Shown: positions 1-6,297 of the stretch, in pieces | Position numbering within the stretch: the stretch's first letter is position 1 | Layout: each line of letters starts with the position of its first letter | Assembly (NCBI GenBank): GCA_031276475.1 | Contig: JAISMZ010000012.1 | Span: 1-15,363 of the forward strand | DNA from: Coriobacteriales bacterium | Lineage (GTDB): Bacteria; Actinomycetota; Coriobacteriia; Coriobacteriales; UBA8131 | Reading direction: 5' to 3' | Length of the DNA stretch: 15,363 nt | Translations under genes and position numbers: made by a program | The notes under the pieces: model-generated | What the model was told of the DNA's origin: nothing | Database searches by the model: none | The model's input: the letters and a program-made list of their open reading frames with translations, nothing else

Positions 1-1
1 G

Positions 2-457
2 GATTCGCTGCCGCTGCCCGACCGACTCTTTTTGGTGCAGGGGCGCACGGTCAAACAGATTGCCAGCGAGGGCCCCTGCGTGATCATCGGGCACCTGACC
101 GACTATTTTCTGGAGGGCAACCCCGATCTATTCACCGTCTTCATTCATTCCGAATGGGAGGCGCGTAAGCACCGGGTGATGGCTCGCAACAACCTGGACG
201 AGGGCGACGCCGTGGCGCGCATCAAGCGCATCGACCGCAACCGGCTGTCGTTTTACGAGCAGTACACCGAGCGGCGTTGGGGTAAGGCGTCAAATTATGA
301 TCTGTCGCTTTCCAGCTCCACGTTTGGTATTGAAGAAACGGCGGAGATCATCGCACAGATCGTGCGCTATCACGGGCAGCCGCAGGCGGACAGCCAGAAA
401 GCCGCAGCTGGCCAGCCGCAGGTGGGCAGCCAGGAAGGGGCGATGTCCGGTGAGTGA
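2..457 (+). CDS. Cytidylate kinase-like protein, 3' part (5' end outside window)
   Basis: The reading frame is already open at base 2 and ends at TGA 455-457, so the N-terminal part, including the P-loop, lies outside the window. The visible part begins DSLPLPDRLFLVQ and carries the stretch GPCVIIGHLTDYFL, which matches the core of the cytidylate-kinase-like family (PF13189; recalled, not searched). Next comes an Arg-rich lid-like region with RIKRIDRNRLSFYEQYTERRWG, typical of the nucleoside-monophosphate-kinase fold. The last 30 residues are a Gln/Ala/Gly-rich tail of low complexity. Members of this family are predicted cytosolic NMP kinases, but most have no proven substrate, so I do not name it cmk. 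The gene overlaps the response regulator start by 8 nt, which suggests translational coupling and co-transcription with the two-component system. Confidence 0.75.
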   Translation, partial: DSLPLPDRLFLVQGRTVKQIASEGPCVIIGHLTDYFLEGNPDLFTVFIHSEWEARKHRVMARNNLDEGDAVARIKRIDRNRLSFYEQYTERRWGKASNYDLSLSSSTFGIEETAEIIAQIVRYHGQPQADSQKAAAGQPQVGSQEGAMSGE

Positions 458-1157
458 GGAAACGCGCAGGATTTTGCTGGTAGAAGACGAGAAGGCGATC
501 CGCGACGCGGTGGTGGCCTACCTCGAACGCGAGCGTTACAGCGTCGTTGCGGTGGGGGACGGCCAGGAGGCCATCGATGAGTTTGCGCGCCAGGAGTTCT
601 CGCTGGTAATCCTCGATCTGATGCTGCCCAAGGTGCAAGGCGACGCGGTCTGCCGCTCTATTCGCGAGCGCTCCGACGTTCCACTGATCATGCTCACGGC
701 TAAAAGCGAAGTTGAGGATCGGATTATCGGTTTGGAGATGGGCGCCGACGACTACCTGGTTAAACCCTTCTCGCCACGCGAGCTGATGGCGCGCGTGCGG
801 GCCTTGCTGCGCCGCTCCAGCATCAGCACCGAGACCAGCGGCGAGCAGATGGAGTTCGGGCGGCTGCACATCGACATCCCCGGCCATAAAGTTTCCGTCA
901 GCGGCACGGAGGTGGAGCTGACGACGTCGGAATTCAAACTCCTGGTTACGCTGGCGACCTCCCCCGGACGAGTATTCTCGCGCATGGAGCTTGTGGAGAA
1001 GGTACTCGGCTACGATTTTGAAGGCTACGAGCGCACCATCGACAGCCATATGAAGAACCTCCGCGCCAAGATCGGTGACGACTCGCGTCATCCCATCTGG
1101 CTCTACACCGTACACGGGGTGGGCTACCGCTTTGAGACATCGTCCGGTCAGAGGTAG
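450..1157 (+). CDS. OmpR/PhoB-family response regulator
   Basis: This is a 235-residue two-domain response regulator. The receiver domain (about residues 6-120) has the acidic pair E12/D13, the phospho-acceptor D56 in LVILDLMLP, T83 in MLTAKS and K105 in YLVKPFSP, so all catalytic positions are intact. The C-terminal OmpR-type winged helix (about 135-232) contains ELTTSEFKLL, the recognition-helix region ERTIDSHMKNLRAKIG and the wing YTVHGVGYRF. I chose the GTG at 450 because GGAAGGGG lies at 433-440, nine bases upstream, and the protein then begins just before the first beta strand; the frame is open upstream but lacks family similarity there. It overlaps the kinase-like gene by 8 nt and is followed after 2 nt by the histidine kinase, its probable partner. 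The regulated genes cannot be told from the sequence. Confidence 0.93.
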   Translation: MSEETRRILLVEDEKAIRDAVVAYLERERYSVVAVGDGQEAIDEFARQEFSLVILDLMLPKVQGDAVCRSIRERSDVPLIMLTAKSEVEDRIIGLEMGADDYLVKPFSPRELMARVRALLRRSSISTETSGEQMEFGRLHIDIPGHKVSVSGTEVELTTSEFKLLVTLATSPGRVFSRMELVEKVLGYDFEGYERTIDSHMKNLRAKIGDDSRHPIWLYTVHGVGYRFETSSGQR

Positions 1158-1159
1158 AC

Positions 1160-2452
1160 ATGGCGGGCGAGCGGCGCGACGTGGATCAGGACGGGGCGCT
1201 CGGCGCCGTAACCGGTGATGCTACTGCGCCCGCCGCGCCTGTCGTGACCGGTGAGGCCACTGCGCCCGCCGCGCCCGATGATGGTGCCGCGCCCGCCGCA
1301 TCCGCCGCGCCTGATGGTGCCAACAGCAGCGCACCTGCCAATTTGGAAACCGAAGGCATCAACCTGGTATCGCTGACGCTGAACCGCGAGCCGGTTTCCA
1401 GCTACGGCTCCCATCGCTTCTCCCACACCACCCGCCTGACCATCGCCTTCGCGGTGTGCTCGCTGCTCACCGTGGCCATCATGGTTGCCATTCTGTACGC
1501 CGTCTGGCTCAGACAGGGCGTGCAGTTCACCTGGACTGAGATCGTTGCGCTGGCGCTCGGAGCGGCGGTCGCGATCATTTTTGCCACGGTTCTCGGACGC
1601 TTCTCGGCCCGCGGAGTCACCAACCCACTGCGGCACATCACCTCCACATTGCAAAGCTATTCGCTGGACAAAATGGACGCCCGCACGGGCTTTACCGGTT
1701 ACGACGAGATCGGCCGGCTGGGTCGCACCATCGACGAGATGGCCGACGCTTTGGAGAAGGCCCGCAAATACGAGCGCCAGATCACCGTGGACATCGCCCA
1801 CGAGTTGCGCACGCCGCTGATGGCCATTCAGGCGACGCTGGAGGCGATGATCGACCAAGTGATGCCCGCCGACGAGGAGCATCTGCTGACCCTGCACTCC
1901 GAGGCACTGCGGCTCTCGCGACTGGTGGAGGCACAGCTCAAACTGTCACGCCTGGAAACCCGCCGGGTGGTTGTGAATGCTGTGGAGATAGATGTTGGCA
2001 AGGACGTCGGTCAGCTGCTGCTTTCCTACACTACCCTGATTGAGGACATGGGGCTGCATCTGGAGACGCGTTTTGATCCCAATGTGCACGTGCTGGCCGA
2101 CCCCGACCTGCTGCACCAGGCGCTCGCCAATCTGATATCCAACGCTGTGCGCTATACGCCGGCGAATGGTGCGCTGTCGGTGCGCGTTAGCAAGAACGAC
2201 TCGATGGCCCAGATATCGGTGGCAGACACCGGCATGGGCATCGCCACCGAGGACGCAGGCAAGATATTCGAGAAGTTCTACCGCGTTGACGACGGGCGCA
2301 ATCGTGAGCAGGGCGGCTTGGGGATCGGGCTGGCGATGGTCAAGGAGATTGCCGAGATCCATGGCGGCAGAGCCAGCGTGGTGAGCGCCCCGGGAGAAGG
2401 CTCGATATTTACCATCGAACTACCTTTGTTGGAGAGGCGGCTATGGGGCTGA
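1160..2452 (+). CDS. Membrane sensor histidine kinase, short extracytoplasmic loop
   Basis: This 430-residue histidine kinase is the partner of the preceding regulator. Residues 1 to about 60 are an Ala/Pro/Thr-rich low-complexity tail containing two 12-residue repeats. TM1 (about 93-117) and TM2 (about 127-146) enclose only about ten residues, so it resembles intramembrane-sensing kinases without a periplasmic sensor. A HAMP linker follows (about 147-200). The H-box DIAHELRTPL carries the phospho-accepting H214. The ATPase domain has the N-box NLISNAVRYTP, G1 DTGMGIA, F-box FEKFYRVDD and G2 GGLGIGLAMV. The ATG at 1160 has GAGG at 1151-1154 and starts 2 nt after the regulator stop. Its end overlaps purC by 10 nt. 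The signal sensed is unknown; the lack of a loop points to a membrane or envelope cue, or to sensing through a partner. Confidence 0.92.
   Translation: MAGERRDVDQDGALGAVTGDATAPAAPVVTGEATAPAAPDDGAAPAASAAPDGANSSAPANLETEGINLVSLTLNREPVSSYGSHRFSHTTRLTIAFAVCSLLTVAIMVAILYAVWLRQGVQFTWTEIVALALGAAVAIIFATVLGRFSARGVTNPLRHITSTLQSYSLDKMDARTGFTGYDEIGRLGRTIDEMADALEKARKYERQITVDIAHELRTPLMAIQATLEAMIDQVMPADEEHLLTLHSEALRLSRLVEAQLKLSRLETRRVVVNAVEIDVGKDVGQLLLSYTTLIEDMGLHLETRFDPNVHVLADPDLLHQALANLISNAVRYTPANGALSVRVSKNDSMAQISVADTGMGIATEDAGKIFEKFYRVDDGRNREQGGLGIGLAMVKEIAEIHGGRASVVSAPGEGSIFTIELPLLERRLWG
1208..1279 (+). repeat. Two 36-bp tandem repeats in the histidine kinase N-terminus
   Basis: Bases 1208-1243 and 1244-1279 are adjacent 36-bp copies with about seven differences. 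They encode VTGDATAPAAPV and VTGEATAPAAPD. The in-frame repeat explains part of the disordered cytoplasmic tail ahead of TM1. Confidence 0.8.
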
Positions 2453-3366
2453 GGGACGACATAACACCCAGTTCGCAGGGCAAGGTTCGCGATCTTTACG
2501 ATCTCAGTGAACTCTGCGGATTGCCCGACCAACTGTTGTTTGTTGCTTCCGACCGCATCAGCGCCTTCGATTACGTGCTGCCCGACGCCATTCCCTTTAA
2601 GGGCGAGGTGCTCACCCGGCTGTCGCTGTTTTGGTTTGAACTGCTTGCTGACGTTGTGCCCAACCACCTGATATCGGCCGATGTCGCCGCGCTGCCCGAG
2701 CGCTTTGCCGCCTATCGCGATGAGTTGGCCGGCCGCTTCATGCTGGTGCGCCGGGCGCGGATGTTTCCCGTGGAATGCATCGTTCGCGGCTATCTGGCAG
2801 GCTCGGGCCTGGCCGAATACCAGCGCAACGGCACGGTCTGCGGTCTGGCGTTGCCCGCAGGCCTGGCCAACTCCGCGCGCCTGCCCGTGCCGATCTACAC
2901 TCCCTCCACCAAGGCCGCCCTTGGCGCGCATGACGAGAATATCACCTTCGCGGATACGGTGCGATTACTTGGGGAGACTGACGCGGCAGCCCTGCGCGCA
3001 ACCGCCCTGGTGGTTTACGAGCGAGCTCGCGACTATGCCGCCGAGCGCGGAATCATCATCGCCGACACTAAGTTTGAGTTCGGACAAGTGGCGAGTGGAG
3101 ATGCAAATACTATCATATTAGCCGACGAGGCACTGACTCCGGACTCGTCGCGCTTCTGGCCCGCCGAGGGTTATCTGCCGGGCAGCAGTCAGCCCAGCTT
3201 TGACAAGCAGTATCTGCGTGACTGGCTCGCAGCTAATTGGGATCGCAAAGCCTCGCCAAATCCGCCGCACCTGCCGCCAGAGGTCATTGAGGCGACCAGC
3301 GCCAAGTACATTCAAGCCTATGAATTGTTGACGGGGGAGAGCTTTGTCCCTCAGGGAAGACGCTGA
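2443..3366 (+). CDS. purC: Phosphoribosylaminoimidazole-succinocarboxamide synthase
   Basis: SAICAR synthetase joins aspartate to CAIR using ATP in de novo purine synthesis in the cytosol. The 307 residues fit the longer actinobacterial/yeast ADE1-like form rather than the roughly 240-residue Bacillus form. Signature blocks are all present: QGKVRDLYDL near the N-terminus, VASDRISAFDYVLPDAIPFKG, ECIVRGYLAGSGLAEYQ, YTPSTKA followed by HDENITF, GIIIADTKFEFG and the C-terminal DEALTPDSSRFWPAEGY. The start at 2443 has GGAGAGG at 2431-2437 and overlaps the histidine kinase end by 10 nt, so purC is likely read through from the two-component system and translationally coupled to it. Codon use and GC match the upstream genes. 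No promoter of its own is evident. Downstream the sequence changes to the decayed, lower-GC island. Confidence 0.97.
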   Translation: MGLRDDITPSSQGKVRDLYDLSELCGLPDQLLFVASDRISAFDYVLPDAIPFKGEVLTRLSLFWFELLADVVPNHLISADVAALPERFAAYRDELAGRFMLVRRARMFPVECIVRGYLAGSGLAEYQRNGTVCGLALPAGLANSARLPVPIYTPSTKAALGAHDENITFADTVRLLGETDAAALRATALVVYERARDYAAERGIIIADTKFEFGQVASGDANTIILADEALTPDSSRFWPAEGYLPGSSQPSFDKQYLRDWLAANWDRKASPNPPHLPPEVIEATSAKYIQAYELLTGESFVPQGRR

Positions 3367-3464
3367 TTGATCGGCGCCTCCCTGAAGGCATCTATTCAAG
3401 GATTGAGAAGCTGGCTGGATGGAAATAGCTGCTCAGAATCCTTTAGCTGAGATAGGAGTTTGTG

Positions 3465-3720
3465 ATGAGATACGTATATGAGGCAATTATTGCAAAAGAC
3501 GACGGCAAGTACGTTCTTTAAGCCCCCGATTTGCCGGGATGTTTTACATGGGCGATATGTTTGAGGAAGTTGCTCGCAAGGCACCCGCCGCTTTGGAATC
3601 GAATATCGGGGCTTACCTTGCCTCAGGAGATGAGCTGCCCTCTGCCACTTTTGGACACAAGGCTGGCAACGACTGCGTGTTAGCCATTGTGGCCTTTGAC
3701 GCAAGCACTGCGAGTGTGGG
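3465..3720 (+). pseudogene. HicB-type antitoxin pseudogene, orphan
   Basis: From ATG 3465 (TAGGAG at 3453-3458) the frame reads MRYVYEAIIAKDDGKYVL, then TAA at 3519-3521, then APDLPGCFT. At about base 3548 the frame must shift, as if one base were lost, and continues MGDMFEEVARKAPAALESN, later DELPSATFGHKAG. Joined, this is the HicB partial RNase-H-like fold: a YEAII first strand, PDLPGC loop, GD-FEEA helix and the ELP-ATFGHKA block. HicB proteins neutralise HicA mRNA-cleaving toxins and often repress their own operon. No hicA lies in the 98 bases upstream or just downstream, so it is orphaned as well as broken. The C-terminal DNA-binding part, expected after about 3720, is not recognisable. 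The in-frame stop could come from a single TCA to TAA change. The family call is recalled, not searched. Confidence 0.7.
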
Positions 3721-3872
3721 TGCGCCCTGTGTGATGGCGAGTACGCGACCAAAGCCCAAAGTAATCAAACTGAGCCTTTTTTGGCAGCCACGCAAGAGAG
3801 ACGGTGTCAATCTGTGTCCGCATCTTCCTCGCCCGCGCTTTTATGGCAGACTGCAAGCAGCCAAATTCACAA

Positions 3873-3891
3873 GAGCACTCCTTGAGTGTTC
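3873..3891. repeat. Small hairpin, 8-bp stem
   Basis: GAGCACTC, loop CTT, GAGTGTTC: seven Watson-Crick pairs and one G-T pair. No T-tract follows, so it is not a typical intrinsic terminator. Confidence 0.5.
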
Positions 3892-3892
3892 T

Positions 3893-3938
3893 GCAATACG
3901 CAAGCAGAAGGGCATCTGCCCGGCAATTGGCGTATTGC
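3893..3938. repeat. Nested inverted repeat
   Basis: A perfect 9-bp inverted repeat, GCAATACGC at 3893-3901 and GCGTATTGC at 3930-3938, encloses a second perfect repeat, GGGCA at 3910-3914 and TGCCC at 3917-3921. It directly follows the 3873-3891 hairpin. It could be an RNA structure, a protein site or the end of a vanished mobile element; the sequence alone does not decide. Confidence 0.6.
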
Positions 3939-4073
3939 GTAGCCTCTTGTGAGTTTGGCGACTGTGGAGTGGATGCCCTTCTTCCTGGTCGCCGGAAAAG
4001 ACTTCCTCCCAGCAGTTAAATAGAGAGAGTGTGCCGTTTGGTGCGCCAAAACACAGCAGAGGAGGAAATGTAA

Positions 4074-4283
4074 ATGAGGCTCACAAGAGTTAGATCGTTA
4101 CTAATCATGGCTTTGGTGTTGATGCTTGTCGCAAGTCTGTTTGCCTGCTCGAGCAACGTAGGTTCCGCACCAGCAAACAGTGGCGAACCAGAAAGCACGC
4201 AGGGTGCTGGAGCAGAAACAGACAGATCGCAGCCCGAACAACTAGATATCATTGAGTCTGGCTATACCATCTCCGAACAGTGA
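4074..4283 (+). CDS. Very short predicted lipoprotein, probably truncated
   Basis: This 69-residue protein begins with a clear lipoprotein signal: basic MRLTRVR, a hydrophobic core (residues 8-23) and lipobox LFAC with C25 as the lipidated cysteine. The mature part is Ser/Gly/Glu-rich and ends DIIESGYTISEQ. The start is well supported by GGAGGA at 4061-4066, seven bases before ATG 4074. In related actinobacterial lipoproteins I recall, an ESGY-type sequence opens a folded FxLYD-like or immunoglobulin-like domain of about 100 residues. Here the frame stops right at that point, so the gene is probably the 5' stub of a longer lipoprotein. It could still be expressed as a small surface lipopeptide. 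Its neighbours are all damaged genes, which favours decay. Confidence 0.6.
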   Translation: MRLTRVRSLLIMALVLMLVASLFACSSNVGSAPANSGEPESTQGAGAETDRSQPEQLDIIESGYTISEQ

Positions 4284-4291
4284 TATAAAGG

Positions 4292-4310
4292 GTTGTCCGT
4301 TTTTGACAAC
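4292..4310. terminator. Weak hairpin after the lipoprotein gene
   Basis: GTTGTC at 4292-4297 and GACAAC at 4305-4310 form a 6-bp stem with loop CGTTTTT, nine bases after the lipoprotein stop. The T-run is in the loop rather than after the stem, so termination on the + strand is doubtful. Confidence 0.25.
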
Positions 4311-4349
4311 ACCCGCCCTGCGATCACTGATTGATGGCGGCGATCGTAG

Positions 4350-4760
4350 TGCGCGACCCTACCTTGCTGTAGCGACTGGTTTAGCAGCACTGATTACGCG
4401 AAAAGCTTGTCAGAAACACTGTTCATGGCGACAGCACCAACGGCATCGCTGATGCAGATGTCTACATCTTTGGGCTCTGGCTTTGGGTCGGCAGTCATGG
4501 GCCCAACAGGAATAATTGCTCAGGCACCGTTCATCCCTATCGCCAGCTCACTGCCGGTAGTCGCCCCAATACTTGCAATCCAGGCCATGTCAACAGTCAC
4601 GATGCTCCAGCAGTTTGAAGCTCTCGATAAAAAACTGGATGCAATCAAGAACAGCATAGATATAGCTATCGAGCGCAATGAGGCCACTCATATCGGTGAG
4701 CTTATAAATGCTGTAGATGTCATTGACGACATATGTCTACTGGCAGGACGACGATGGTGA
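4350..4760 (+). pseudogene. Fragment of an unrecognised hydrophobic protein
   Basis: The frame is open from just after TAG 4347-4349 to TGA 4758-4760. No ribosome binding site precedes the TTG at 4407 or the ATG at 4425, while the codons upstream of them (DWFSSTDYAKSLSETLF) look like continuing coding sequence. I therefore read it as the middle of a gene that lost its true start. The recognisable part is a Gly/Ala/Met/Ser-rich hydrophobic stretch (MQMSTSLGSGFGSAVMG, then APFIPIASSLPVVAPILAI) that could span the membrane, followed by an amphipathic helix FEALDKKLDAIKNSIDIAIE resembling a coiled coil. The frame ends abruptly in DICLLAGRRW. I do not recognise the family; a hydrophobic segment plus a coiled coil would fit a membrane-active effector or phage structural protein, but that is speculation. 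Confidence 0.45.
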
Positions 4761-4809
4761 AGAACATTCAATCTATACAGCCGACTTACAGATTGAGACT
4801 ACAAAGTGA
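4717..4809 (+). pseudogene. Possible C-terminal remnant of a second protein
   Basis: In another frame, overlapping the end of the hydrophobic fragment, ATG 4717 to TGA 4807-4809 encodes 30 residues including TYVYWQDDDGEEHSIYTADL. The alternating polar/aromatic pattern looks like real beta-strand protein rather than a shadow. It could be the frameshifted tail of the preceding fragment or the end of another lost gene. There is no ribosome binding site. Confidence 0.25.
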
Positions 4810-4911
4810 GCAGCAGCCGATAGGATGCCGCTTCCCCCAGAAAAGCTGCATGACACCATTGCTATTCGCCCAAAAAATATGCAGTGAACTCCACCAATTC
4901 CCTAGGTAAAA

Positions 4912-4940
4912 TTGCAATCTCCTCATATACCTGCTATAAT
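4912..4940 (+). promoter_or_regulatory. Strong sigma-70/sigma-A promoter for the broken ATPase gene
   Basis: The -35 element is TTGCAA at 4912-4917 (4 of 6 consensus) and the -10 element is TATAAT at 4935-4940 (6 of 6), with a 17-base spacer and an extended TGC before the -10. Transcription would start near 4947, about 40 bases ahead of ATG 4985. It is the best promoter in the window. Confidence 0.75.
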
Positions 4941-4984
4941 CTCACTTGATGAACAGGTAAACCAGCAGGCAGGAATGCAGTTTC

Positions 4985-5975
4985 ATGCTCAGACGGAAAA
5001 TCACAGATCAGTTATTGCGCTGGAAGGCACGCGACGATAGAAAATCATTGGTCGTCAAAGGAGCTCGCCAGGTCGGAAAAACATATAGCATCAGTCAGTT
5101 TGCTAAAGAGAACTATGCGTCATACATCTACATCGATTTTGAGAAGACGCCGTCGCTGAGGCGCATCTTCGAGGGCGACCTCGACACCGCCACGATCATC
5201 AAGCAGATAACCTTAAACGTGCCCGGAGCCTGCATTATTCCTGGCGAGACGGTCATATTTCTGGACGAGATACAAAACTGCCCCGGTGCACGCACGGCCC
5301 TGAAGTTCATGACCCAAGACACGCGCCTGCTTTCTTTCCCTGCCGCGCCAGTTAGCAAAAGATTACAAGAAGTTCCAGTACAGTGTTGTGGAGAAGGGCG
5401 GCAGTTCCCGCAAGTACGCCGGTAGTCTGATGTGGCTGCTCGACGCCGGTATCATCAACTTCTGCCACAATCTGAGCAGGCCGGCACTGCCTCTGGAGGG
5501 CAACGCAAGCACCGGCGCCTTCAAAGTCTACATGAACGACACGGGTCTTCTGGTCTCCCTGCTGGAAGACGGTTCGCAGGCAGATATCATCAACGGGAAC
5601 CTCGGTATCTACAAGGGCGCTATCTACGAGAACATCATCGCCGACATCTTCACCAAGCTCGGCAAGCGTCTTTACTATTTTGAATACAAAAACCAGCTGG
5701 AGATCGACTTTATCATCCGCTACGCAGGGGTTGCGACCGCCGTGGAGGTAAAGTCGGCTGACAACAAGAAGTCCAAATCGATGAGATCGGTCATGACAAA
5801 CCACGGCGTATCGCGTGGCATCAGGCTGACCAGCAGGAATGTTGGCAGCACAGATGTGGAGAACGCCGCGCAAAGCATAAGGTGCGATCTGCCTCAAAAC
5901 GAGACTAACAGAGCCGCTGGCAATGAAGGTCGCGTTTTGGACGGCCTGCCTCTCTATATGGCGATCTTCCTCTGA
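4985..5975 (+). pseudogene. DUF4143-type AAA ATPase gene with internal deletion and frameshift
   Basis: The 5' part (4985 to about 5320) encodes the ATPase half: Walker A GARQVGKT at residues 26-33, YIYIDFEKTP, and Walker B in TVIFLDEIQNCPGA. After KFMTQD the frame runs into unrelated residues and stops at 5423-5425. In another phase, from about 5322, coding resumes as RACFLSLPRQLAKDYKKFQY and continues through the DUF4143/nuclease-like C-terminal domain (KVYMNDTGLLVSLLEDGSQ, YKGAIYENIIADIF, LEIDFIIRYAG, AVEVKSADNKKSKS) to TGA 5973-5975. Intact relatives are about 430-480 residues; roughly 150-180 residues between these blocks are missing, and the deletion also shifted the frame. The end carries an unusual insertion before GLPLYMAIFL. 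The start at 4985 has AGGA at 4971-4974 and a strong promoter. Family proteins are of uncertain function and are common in accessory regions. Confidence 0.85.
5894..5950. repeat. Imperfect inverted repeat in the ATPase pseudogene 3' end
   Basis: TCAAAACGAGAC at 5894-5905 and GTCGCGTTTTGG at 5939-5950 match in 10 of 12 positions as an inverted repeat. They lie inside the stretch of about 30 residues that I think is foreign to the family's C-terminus. Confidence 0.45.
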
Positions 5976-6297
5976 CCAGCAAGCGTTAACCAGCGCCTCC
6001 CTGAATGGAGACAATGGCCAACAACGGGCGCCTTCGTTAATCTGACGCTGAACGTCACGAATGACGCGCCGCTCGCATCCCACCGGTCAAGCCGCAGCAC
6101 CTCCCGACGCGGTGCGCCATGAAGCTGTTACTTTGCGATAATCACTGCTATCATAGGCGGACGGTGTTTGTTCGCGGCGGCGCGCGCCTGTGCGCAGGCG
6201 GGTGTCGCAGGCAGTTTTACCGCTCGTGCACGTGGGCGTCGCGCCCAAACGCATCCGGCACCGAGGCGGGTTTATCGGCAATCAGGAGGTCTGGCAG
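5976..6297. other. 322-base intergenic region upstream of xpt
   Basis: No gene is recognised here. It holds stem-loops: TGACG at 6043-6047 with CGTCA at 6053-6057 (flanked by TTCG at 6033-6036 and CGAA at 6058-6061), CGCCTG at 6185-6190 with CAGGCG at 6195-6200, and GGGCG at 6234-6238 with CGCCC at 6242-6246. A weak promoter-like pair lies at 6128-6154. I looked for the conserved purine riboswitch core often found before xpt in Firmicutes and did not see it. The xpt ribosome binding site AGGAGG is at 6284-6289. Confidence 0.6.
6128..6154 (+). promoter_or_regulatory. Weak candidate promoter for xpt
   Basis: TTACTT at 6128-6133 and TATCAT at 6149-6154 are separated by 15 bases, which is short. 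It is the only AT-rich promoter-like pair in the GC-rich leader and would give a transcript with a 5' leader of about 135 nt containing two GC-rich hairpins. Confidence 0.3.

Larger units (their letters stand above)
3721..4073. other. Non-coding stretch with two hairpins; no recognisable gene
   Basis: About 350 bases between the hicB remnant and the small lipoprotein hold open frames in several phases, but none has a ribosome binding site or a recognisable motif; 3804-4019 is the longest and looks random. Two stem-loops sit together here (listed separately at 3873-3891 and 3893-3938). The stretch probably holds eroded DNA plus the lipoprotein leader, whose GGAGGA is at 4061-4066. Confidence 0.5.

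Noticed and set aside
348..1115. Long open frame on the - strand opposite the response regulator
   Set aside because: It lies antisense to a complete response regulator, has no ribosome binding site and shows the His/Gln/Arg-rich composition typical of shadows in GC-rich DNA.
3804..4019. 71-codon open frame in the island
   Set aside because: There is no ribosome binding site, no recognisable motif and the composition is random-looking; it spans the hairpin cluster.
4068..4073. ATG-TAA start-stop element immediately before the lipoprotein ATG
   Set aside because: The GGAGGA is only one or two bases from this ATG, too close to use, and correctly spaced for ATG 4074, so it is probably chance.
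3374..6005. 13-base direct repeat GCGCCTCCCTGAA at 3374-3386 and 5993-6005, as flanks of an inserted island
   Set aside because: A 13-mer shared by chance is expected about once in a window of this size, and nothing else at these points suggests an attachment site.
5352..6083. 243-codon open frame on the - strand opposite the ATPase remnant
   Set aside because: It is antisense to recognisable DUF4143 sequence and has no family motif or ribosome binding site.
6120..6297. Purine riboswitch before xpt
   Set aside because: The conserved three-way-junction core was looked for and not seen; only generic GC-rich hairpins are present.
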